The translations under genes were made by a program, and so were the position numbers. The notes under the pieces are model-generated. The model had not been told where the DNA came from. It saw only the letters and a program-made list of their open reading frames with translations, and searched no databases. Positions 57,090 to 64,000 of a stretch of DNA of 64,000 nucleotides are shown in pieces (within the stretch, counting starts at the first letter, position 1; each line of letters opens with the position of its first letter). The DNA is from Thinopyrum elongatum (Eukaryota > Streptophyta > Magnoliopsida > Poales > Poaceae), in assembly GCA_011799875.1 (NCBI GenBank), contig CM022302.1, forward strand, positions 304,865,048 to 304,929,047, read 5' to 3'.

Positions 57090-57331
57090 TACTACTAGTA
57101 CGTATTAAGTACAGTAGGAACACGAAGATACGAGTAGTAGTACCAACTACAAGAAGAATAGTAGTAAGACATACTAGTAGTACTACTGTACGTACTAAAG
57201 AGTTCAAATAACGAGAAAGAACATAACATAGTTCTGCTGGGGGCTCAGCACCACACACCCCTGAAATAAAACTAAGCAACTAGTCCGCTTGACACTGCAG
57301 TAGAACCAGCATGAGCAACGGCACTTCCACC
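57090..57331. other. No gene; TAGTAC-rich spacer
   Basis: TAGTAC/GTACTA words recur at 57090-57200. It lies 3' of the exonuclease-like exon and may be its untranslated region. Confidence 0.4.
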
Positions 57332-57526
57332 TTACTCGGAGTCCTCGTCCATGTCCTCGACTTCGTCCTCATCCCTCTTCCTCTTCCTCGTCGCCGACAC
57401 TTCTTTGCTTGAACCGGACACCGGGCTCTGCTTCTTCATCCAACCCTTGTAGATATTTAAGCAAAGGTGGGCATCTGTTGTTGCGTACATGATGTGATCT
57501 TCATCTATCACTGGTACAACGAGGTG
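57332..57526 (-). pseudogene. Last exon of a DEDDy 3'-5' exonuclease-like gene
   Basis: The exon (64 codons plus stop TAA) begins after an acceptor (TTTGTATAG). It contains HIMYATTDAHLCLNIYKGWM, which resembles exonuclease motif III of WRN-type DEDDy enzymes (Y-A-x-x-D-A-x-x-x-x-x-I-Y), with the motif Tyr and Asp kept. It then has a basic/acidic tail (RKRKRDEDEVEDMDEDSE). Motifs I and II, which carry the D-x-E and second Asp, are not found nearby, so this is only the end of such a gene. It is flanked on the right by CACTA-type repeats, which suggests capture. Confidence 0.55.
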
Positions 57527-57539
57527 CTATACAAACAGT

Positions 57540-58230
57540 ATTTAACCCCTTTCTGCGACGGCGTTTCGAACTGTCGCCAAGTGAGTAACTGCGATTGGGG
57601 GGGGGGGGTCCTTCCCACACGACCCAGAAACCATCGGGGATAGGGAGCCTTGATGCATACAGTTGTCCCTACTAAACTGTTTCTGATATCTCAAATATCC
57701 GAAACTCTCCATACTTGCAACTCGTTTGTGCTCTGATTGCGATCGGAGACGGTATTCTGTGGTGCTACGTTTACGATGCGTGACCCATCACAAACGGTTC
57801 ACGATTATAGAAGCAGACAATCACACACATTTACTTTTCCTCGACTGTATGCGATTCGATGTAAGAGCGCACACAGTTGTCGCTATAAAACTATATGCGA
57901 AGCTTGAATACATCCCACACGATTCATCCGTCGTACCCGCGTTGGATGATCGACCTATCGCACGCGTTGTTCTATGACCAAACGTTTGCGATGCGCACAA
58001 CATCACAAACAGTCCATACTTGCGAAGCGTGTGTGATAAGGTGACTATCGCAAACATTTAATAAGAAAGAACTGTGTGCGATGCTGTTGTCAATCGCACA
58101 TGTTTTTTCTTGGATGATCGTGTGTGCAATAGAGATTGATCGCACACGTAGTGGATCCTAGAAATGTGTTTAATCTCCACATCTATCGCAGATGTTTCGC
58201 TTTCGCAAACCGTGTGTAGTGTAATCCCTA
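57540..58230. mobile_element. CACTA-type subterminal repeats with a terminus
   Basis: TCGCAAAC, GTGTGCGAT and TCGCACAC words occur many times in both orientations. The sequence ends with ...CGTGTGTAGTG at about 58230; on the minus strand this is CACTACACACGGTTTGCG, a CACTA terminus facing left. A run of 13 G lies near 57597. Confidence 0.65.
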
Positions 58231-58397
58231 ATTTAAAAATCACATGGTTTGAATTTGAAAGTAGGCAATCACTTATTTCATATCCAACCATTTTATTACA
58301 AATATAGGTTCAACCACGAATGCATAATTCGATGCACAGGTACATATACTGAAGAACTACAAAAGCACCAAGTAAAGAATGATGAACCACAGTTGTA

Positions 58398-58661
58398 TTA
58401 AAGACTGTAAAGAGAGTGGCGAAAGACATTCTGGTTGCTGGAGAAGGTGAAGCGGAATGCCCATATTGTGCCCTCCTCCATGCGTAATGTGCACACGACT
58501 CTAGGCCGACCCCTTGTGATGGCTGCCCGTCCATCCTTCACTGTCTTCATTAGGACTTCTCGATGCTCATTGTAGTCTGGATGAAATACTTTAATCTTCA
58601 TTGCGTGTCCACCAATCATGTACTTTGCGAGGTAATCTTGGGTGAACTGCTTCGGGAACCA
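58398..58661 (-). pseudogene. B3-like DNA-binding domain, last exon
   Basis: The exon runs from an acceptor (TTTTTCGTTCGCAG) to a stop (87 residues). It reads WFPKQFTQDYL, then GGHAMKIKVFHPDY and DGRAAITRGRPRVVCTLRME, EGTIWAFRF. This matches the second half of B3 domains (LPKxF, then G-R-W-x-V, then L-x-x-GW-x-x-F-V, then GD-x-x-x-F). The invariant GW is RP here. B3 domains bind DNA in plant transcription factors. Together with 58746-58924 it forms a plausible multi-exon gene inside CACTA-type DNA. Confidence 0.5.
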
Positions 58662-58745
58662 CTGCGAACGAAAAAGATTCAGACATTGTTGTCTAACAAC
58701 TCATTATGGGCAGTAAAAAGAGAAGGCTACAGAGTTTGTAGTTAC

Positions 58746-58924
58746 CATCCTACAGCTCACTGTTGTGTTGGATAGAGCATAAACAAATAATTTGCTTGCC
58801 ACCATTCGTATCTTTTTGCTAATAATCCTTATCAGTTTCCTCACTTGATGCTTGTTCATGAATATCTCATTGCCCCATACGCAAAAAGGGTCGATGCACG
58901 GATCCTTGCTAAGCGCATATGTAC
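58746..58924 (-). pseudogene. B3-like gene, second-last exon
   Basis: It is bounded by an acceptor (TTTCTTGTAG) and a donor (AGGATG/GTAACT). It encodes YALSKDPCIDPFCVWGNEIF, then MNKHQVRKLIRIISKKIRMV and ASKLFVYALSNTTVSCRM; the last part would be the strand before the PKxF motif of B3. Confidence 0.5.
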
Positions 58925-59031
58925 CTACAAGAAACAAGTCAATATTAGAAGCTAACAAGTGTCCAGGCCTGGATCTATATGCACTACATTATGGAACGAC
59001 GGGGGAGTACAAGCCGAGGTATGAAACTAAC

Positions 59032-59066
59032 CTCGGCGGAAAATGGCGGCCACTCCCGTTGTTGTC
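59032..59066 (-). pseudogene. B3-like gene, short upstream exon
   Basis: This 35-base exon lies between CTTATGCAG and CCGAG/GTTAGT and encodes about DNNGSGRHFPPR. Confidence 0.35.
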
Positions 59067-60081
59067 CTGCATAAGTAGTGGAAAGGCATGATAAGTACAG
59101 CAACCTTAACATCAAACAAATATAGCAAAGGTAAACAACATCATCTCCAAATGATAGCTTGAATGTGTTGGTTTCAGCATGCTGTTAAATCAGATATAAA
59201 ATGGAAGGCAATGTTACCGACAACAGGCTTAACAGCCATCAAATATTGCAATTCAAACTGGTATTGTTGAAAATGAATAGAAAGTAGGTAATGCTTAAAC
59301 ATCACACTGGATAAATGTGTAAAACTGAAATAAAGGGCATGTGTTAACTACACCAGGCATAACTAGAACCAAATATAGCTGTTCAAACTGGTATTGATGC
59401 AGTCGAGCGGCACAGTTCCGACTTGCACATAATGAACATCACATTGTGAATGACTGAAATAAACAAGGCATAAATGATCAGTATAACAACCAAATATAGC
59501 CATTGAAAACAGGACAGAGTCTCACTGCAACCAACCTAACAACCAAATACAGATAAACAGGGCATATGCTTGAAAACTGGAAAATTCTCACTGCAACCAA
59601 CCTAACAAGCAAATACAGATAAACAAGGCATCTTCTTGAAAACTGGACAAATGCTCACTGCAACCAACCTAACAACCAAATACAGATAAACAAGGCATCT
59701 GCTTGATAACTAGACAAATGCTCACTACAACCAACCTAAGAACCAAATACATATGAACAAGGCATCTGCTCGATAACTGGAAAAATGCTCACGGCAACCA
59801 ACCTAACAACCAAATACAGATAAACAAGGCATCTACTCACTATAAACAACCAAATATAGCCATTCGTGAAACTGAAGTGGACAATTCATACTTAAACATC
59901 ACATAGCCCTATTAAACAATACATTTTTGCACAACTGAAATAATTAAATACGGCACAGTTAAAACACCGCACGGCAAATGCTAGTACAACAAAGGGTACG
60001 GGTTGGCAAGCTAGAAAAGGTAAGATTTGCTGATAGGATGTTGCCTCACATGTCATGGACGGGATCCTTCCAGTTGGAAGA
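59067..60081 (-). other. Intron-like spacer with 67-bp minisatellite
   Basis: AT-rich DNA between the 35-base exon and the 60082 ORF. It includes the minisatellite at 59515-59850. Nothing else is recognised. Confidence 0.5.
59515..59850. repeat. 67-bp minisatellite, five copies
   Basis: CTCACTGCAACCAACCTAAC units start at 59521, 59587, 59654, 59721 and 59788. Confidence 0.92.
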
Positions 60082-60699
60082 TCACAGACCCATGGTGCAC
60101 TCTCTGATGTCATAGATGGGCTGTTTCACCTTTGAAGAACCTTTGTGGGTGCCCTCCTCGTGGTCGTGGTTGATAAGATCTGACTTGGCAATTGAGGATC
60201 CCAAGCCGCCGCCGTAGAACGTGTCCTTCAGAAATGACAAAATGGGCTCGATGGCGTACAAGGATCGCAAATCCTTGACCGCGTGGCAGAGGAGATCAGC
60301 GGCAGGGCCGTCGAAGAGGTCGATGGCGGTTGAACCAGAGGGATTGGGGATGGACCACTTAACCTGTGACATGGCCCGCATGAAGCCGTCGCTGTCGAAG
60401 AGCTTGATGTCGTAGCCAGCTTTCCCGAGATACAGTAATACGCTAGCCCGCTGACATGAATCCTTCAGCATGGCAATGTAGTCAACGTCTTCGCCAGCTT
60501 CCGCGGTGACGTGTTGCTCCGGGATCGACAGGTCGGGGCGAACGGCGGCCACCTCGCCAACGTCCGCCGGAGAGGCCATGATAAACCTCTTCTTGGCCGA
60601 ACACTCGTCGGGCTCCCCGGGATACGTGGTCGAGCTTAGGCTGCGACATTCTGGAGCAGGTGATGTGGATCTGGCAGGGAGGGACACCGCATGCCTCAT
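60082..60699 (-). CDS. Hypothetical protein, probable 5' exon of the CACTA-borne gene
   Basis: This is a 205-codon open frame; a start at 60579 (MASPADVGEVAAVRPDLSIP) is an alternative to the first ATG. Then come DYIAMLKDSCQRASVLLYLG and HAVKDLRSLYAIEPILSFLK. The content is moderately GC-rich and open on one strand only. I do not recognise the domain. By order it could be the first exon of the B3-like gene (58398-59066) or of the exonuclease-like gene. Donor-like AAAG/GTTCTT lies near the end. Confidence 0.5.
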   Translation of the reverse strand: MRHAVSLPARSTSPAPECRSLSSTTYPGEPDECSAKKRFIMASPADVGEVAAVRPDLSIPEQHVTAEAGEDVDYIAMLKDSCQRASVLLYLGKAGYDIKLFDSDGFMRAMSQVKWSIPNPSGSTAIDLFDGPAADLLCHAVKDLRSLYAIEPILSFLKDTFYGGGLGSSIAKSDLINHDHEEGTHKGSSKVKQPIYDIRECTMGL

Positions 60700-61195
60700 C
60701 TAAAAACTCAAGGGAGTGGGGCGACGGTATGGGAATCGCTGGGTAACCTGAACTTTATTATCTAAGCTAGGAGGAACGGGCAAACCGGCAGGGGTTGGCG
60801 GCGGTGATGGCGGCAATGAGCTAGGGTTCGAGGGGGGGAGGGGGCTGGGTAGGGGGACTATGGAGGGGGGGGTGGTGTTTGAGGATACGCCGTGGTTACT
60901 GAAATTTTTAGTAATGGTGGGTGGAGATGGTGGTGGACGAGGGAGGGCAACGGTTCAAATGCCTAGCTACTACAATTTTACTATAAGGTCGGTGCTGGAG
61001 GAGTGTGGGCGATGGTTGAAGTACGACGGCTACTAAAATTTGGGTAAAGAAATTTATGCGGGGCGGGAGTACCCAAGATCGCGCATGGTCCAATAAGAAT
61101 ATGCATGTATGATAATAAGGAAAAGTGGCGGAACCGCCGATTTTTGCAACGCTCAAGGCGGGTAGTTTGTTTTTAGATTTCTAGCTAGCTGGTCT
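60700..61195 (-). other. G-rich upstream region
   Basis: It holds G-runs on the plus strand (for example GAGGGGGGGAGG near 60830 and GGAGGGGGGGTGG near 60863). As minus-strand leader or promoter of the 60082 ORF it would be C-rich. No clear TATA box is seen. Confidence 0.4.
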
Positions 61196-61470
61196 ATCGC
61201 ACACGGTTCATCCTAATTTTCAGACACAGACGTGGAATTCAATCTAAATAAACTACCCGCCTTTAGCTTGCGCAGGTGGTGATTTTACAGCGCACTTGCA
61301 TCGCACACGGTTAAGCCAGTACCTCCACATTTGCTCGCGCTTGTGAAGTCGTGGTGATTTTACAGCGCACTTGCATCGCACACGGTTGAGCCAGTACCTC
61401 CACCTTTGCTCATGCTTGCGCAGTCGTGGTGATTCATACCGCACTTGCATCGCACACGGTTAAGACATTA
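61196..61470. mobile_element. CACTA-type subterminal repeats, 75-bp units
   Basis: TCGCACACGGTTCATCC at 61196 is followed by a 75-bp tandem repeat (TGGTGATTTTACAGCGCACTTGC at about 61277 and 61352, altered at 61427), each unit with a GCATCGCACACGGTT word. The motif is the same as in the block at 57540-58230, which suggests that the gene-like exons between belong to CACTA DNA. Confidence 0.7.
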
Positions 61471-61499
61471 TACCCGTGTCCGTTGAGCGTCATCAGAGT

Positions 61500-63160
61500 C
61501 TTTGCAGCAAAAAAAAACGTTAGAGAGGGTCAGAAGACAACCACACCAGCATGTGGCCCAAGTATATATGAGTGAAAAGGGTGGTCTGTGATGTTCAAAA
61601 TTCCAATGCACAACTTTGACCAAAAGGGCCCACGGTTGGGCACGTCGTCGAAGATCGATGAGAGGGGCCAGAAGTCAAGAACCACCTGGAAGTGGCCAAA
61701 TATATGTAGGAATATAGGGTGTGATGTTTAAAACTTTAAATACACAATGCACAACTTTGGTGGCACCTGCCTCGCAAACCCGAAAGAACCCTTGGATATA
61801 TCTATAATGACATAATGTTGTAGCTAGCTAGGGTGCTTGACCCACCTCCCACTTCGTGTCAGCGGGGCGGATGCACGTAATGATACTTTGGTCATACATG
61901 CATGTCACCACGACCTACCATAAGACAGACCAGTGAATCTATCGTTTGGTCAAACGACAACTGTTGTTGTCGATAAACCGCTTGGACCAATAGATTGAAC
62001 CATCATAAAAAATCGCACGAGAGGGACCACAAAACCAGGACCTCTTGCATGCGGCCCAAAATGATGTATGTTGGAAGGCGTGATGTGTGTTTTCAATATA
62101 GAATAATGTACAATTTAGATGTGGTGCCTACCTCTCGATACAGACAACAACCATGAAGGCTAGGTAGTTAAGGACGAGATATGCAGGGTACGGTGTAGGT
62201 CGAACCCAGCAATCCGAGCATGTGGGAGGGAATCCTGACAACGCATGAGCTCGAGCTTTGGTTGAACGACATGTGACGGTGACCGGCCCTAACACGAACT
62301 AGGAGGAATCCATTCATGGCCAACACATACCCCTCATTATTGGTCAAAGGGATGACATATATACACTCGGGGAGCCCACAGATATGCGTGTCATCACAAA
62401 AAACTGCACAAGGGAGACGTGGTCGATCAGAAGACCCCGTATACACTGCATGCGGCCCGAAAATATGTATGGGTACGGTGGTGTGTGATGTGTTTAAATC
62501 CCGAATGCACAACTTCGATGGGCCACCAACTATATTACAAACCGAACACCGTACCCAACCCCAAGCCTGGTTCAATACTTACGATGTCGGTTTCCCAACT
62601 TGGAGGCGGGGGGGGGGGGGGGTGTCGTCAAACGCATGCGCTCAAACTTTATTTGGTCTAACATGGCACACATAGCAATAGGAAACCATCATGGTCAAAC
62701 CCTTCTCATTGTTGGGTCAAAGGGATAGATTGTGTGGGCCCCCCTCGTTATCGGTGAAGGAAAATATATACCTCAGGGAGCCCACAGATATGTGCGGCGT
62801 CTATAAACCACACAAGGGAGACATGCTCGATCAGAACACCCGGCCCCCTATACCCTGCATGCGACCTGAAAAAATGTATGGGTCTGGTGTGTGATTTGTT
62901 CAAATCCCGAAAGCACAAGTTTGATGGCGCACAAACTACATCAGTAACATTACAAACTGAACATCATACCCCCCCGCGGCCAGGTTAAAGACGTACGATG
63001 TTGGGAACGCAACTTCGAGGCGAATGGGGGGGGGGGGTAGGTGCCAGGTGCCGTCCAACGCATGTGCTGAAACTTGATTTGCTCCAACATAGCACACGGA
63101 GCAAAGAGTAAACCCTTCTAGTGCGTTGAGTCAAAGGGATAATTTGTGTGGTCCTACAGA
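61500..63160. repeat. ~400-bp satellite-like array, five diverged units
   Basis: Units share GAGAGGG-CCAGAAG... or CACAAGGGAGAC..GATCAGAA, then CATGCGGCCCAAAATATGTATG, GTGTGATGT and AATGCACAACTT(T/C)GATGG in this order. Starts lie near 61520, 61660, 62010, 62407 and 62811 (404 bp between the last two). Runs of 15 G (62608-62622) and 12 G (63026-63037) occur at matching places in the last two units. Confidence 0.8.
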
Positions 63161-63165
63161 TGTCG

Positions 63166-63393
63166 ATCATTCTGTGATTTTTTAGAACAAAAAATAACCA
63201 ATAAAAACATAGTCTACAAATTAGCAAAACAAGGATCCCAAGGTTTATATAATCGCCATGACAGGTCACTATAGATTCAATCATTCTTTGATTTTTTTAG
63301 AGCAAAAAATAACCAATAAAAACATAGTCTACAAATTAGCAAAACAAGGATCCCAAGGTTTATATAATCGCCATGACAGGTCACTATAGAGAC
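63166..63393. repeat. 114-bp tandem duplication
   Basis: ATCATTCTGTGATTTTTTAG... at 63166 repeats at 63280 with very few changes, ending CATGACAGGTCACTATAGA in both. The high similarity implies a recent duplication. Confidence 0.95.
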
Positions 63394-63447
63394 ATTTATC
63401 TCTATAATGACCGTGTCATAGCATTTAAATGAAGCTTGAGATATGCA

Positions 63448-63513
63448 ACTTCCCACTGGGTCACCCATCCTTAGACTACTCCAGCCCGAGCACACTTAAC
63501 TTCTACGTTCTAT
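63448..63513 (-). pseudogene. 5S-rRNA-derived segment
   Basis: The minus strand reads GAAGTTAAGTGTGCTCGGGC then TGGAGTAGTCTAAGGATGGG and TGACCCAGTGGGAAGTT. It matches the middle and 3' part of plant 5S rRNA (which includes the internal Pol III promoter boxes A, IE and C), with about ten differences. The 5' half is lost or unrecognisable and the copy is single, so it is not a functional 5S gene. Cassandra-type retrotransposons carry 5S sequence in their LTRs and some SINEs derive from 5S; either could be the source. Confidence 0.75.
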
Positions 63514-63530
63514 TCGACTAGGCTAGAGGA

Positions 63531-63720
63531 TGGGAAGCCGCCCCTTGCTGATAGGAATTGCCTCCTTGTCTTCAAGGCGTTTCACTCTGGTCACCCTATG
63601 GTGTGTCGCCGCCTAGCCTTCAATGAGCACTGACATTGGCAGCAGGAAAACGATGGGAGAAGAGGCGGGGAACCGATGAGAGGAGTGGCGTGAAACGTTA
63701 GCGTGTTTGGATATACAACA
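63531..63720. other. Segment resembling 1338-1480
   Basis: It shares CTATGGTG(T/C)GT(C/T)GCCGCCT, a GAGGCGGG block and AACATTAATAT-like words in the same order as near the left edge. No gene is seen. Confidence 0.45.
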
Positions 63721-64000
63721 ACATTAATATAGAAAACTTAGTAGAGAAGGAAGCGTGAGCTAGCACGACGCATGCGCACAGTGCTTACCCATATACTGCA
63801 TGTGCTATCGAAAGGGATGAGGATTGCCGTTCGATCTGGGAGCATCCAACGGTGCAGACGTATGATCCGTGGGGTTTGGGTTCTGGCCAATCAGAACGCA
63901 CGACTCAGATCGCGCGCGCAGCAGGGGGGCATCGGCCACGGTTTGGTAGGCACACGGCTTTCGTGACTGAACCGTGTGCTATTTGAAAATATTTTGTGAG
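63721..64000. other. No gene seen; possible CACTA-type sequence at the edge
   Basis: GCCACGGTTTGG, GCACACGGCTTTCG and AACCGTGTGC words near 63936-63985 resemble CACTA subterminal motifs. The window ends here. Confidence 0.35.

Noticed and set aside
63448..63513. Functional 5S rRNA gene
   Set aside because: Single copy, about ten mismatches, missing the 5' half and the T-run terminator.
1..64000. tRNA genes and microRNA precursors
   Set aside because: No cloverleaf with intact A and B boxes was noticed by eye, and apart from the 17359 foldback no hairpin stood out; a tRNAscan-type run would be needed to be sure.

Overview
The window looks like intergenic, repeat-packed nuclear DNA of a large-genome grass, most likely of the wheat/barley tribe (Triticeae). 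The reasons are nested LTR retrotransposons of Gypsy types typical of that tribe, CACTA transposons with TCGCAAACGG/GTGTGCGAT-type subterminal repeats, Stowaway MITEs with CTCCCTCCGT-type ends, and an L1-like plant LINE. I see no intact ordinary cellular gene, tRNA gene or CRISPR array. Family names are from recognition only; no database was searched.

Layout. 1-1021: 3' end and 3' LTR of a Gypsy element. 1.6-24.06 kb: an old LINE on the minus strand. It is split by a 9.45 kb non-autonomous Gypsy element (5856-15308, gag/protease on +, antisense ORF on -) and by a 6.4 kb Athila/Sabrina-like element (17519-23906, minus). 24.07-24.82 kb: a CACTA end. 24.83-25.49 kb: a fragment of an LTR related to the 5.9/14.4 kb LTRs. 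25.5-26.4 and 38.9-40.1 kb: an unclassified LTR-type element, split by a 12.5 kb Tekay-like chromovirus (26418-38908, minus, target duplication GATAG). That chromovirus is itself split by a solo LTR (30693-32221, target duplication ATAGG).

40.1-54 kb: a degenerate, Jorge-like CACTA region. It has a left terminus, GGCCC-rich minisatellites broken by a solo LTR (41196-42688, target duplication GCCTG), exons of two similarly organised minus-strand genes, a 640-bp tandem array, MITEs, a Helitron-type 3' end and a small promoter-like plus a 103-codon ORF. 54-57 kb: GA/GT and CT/CA low-complexity DNA plus a GC-rich terminal-inverted-repeat element. 57.3-61.5 kb: CACTA-type repeats with minus-strand exons resembling the end of a DEDDy exonuclease and a B3 DNA-binding domain. 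61.5-64 kb: a ~400-bp satellite-like array, a 114-bp tandem repeat and a 5S-rRNA-derived segment.

The genes do not form a pathway. They are parts of mobile elements at different stages of decay, and the target duplications and interruptions give a relative order of insertion. The observations most worth checking are: the in-frame stops in the 9.45 kb Gypsy element and in LINE ORF1 are all TAG, as expected from CAG to TAG decay under CHG methylation; repeated E2F-like sites lie upstream of a CACTA gene; B3 and exonuclease-like exons sit among CACTA repeats; a 5S-derived segment lies at 63.45 kb; and a near-perfect 69-nt foldback lies in the LINE leader.
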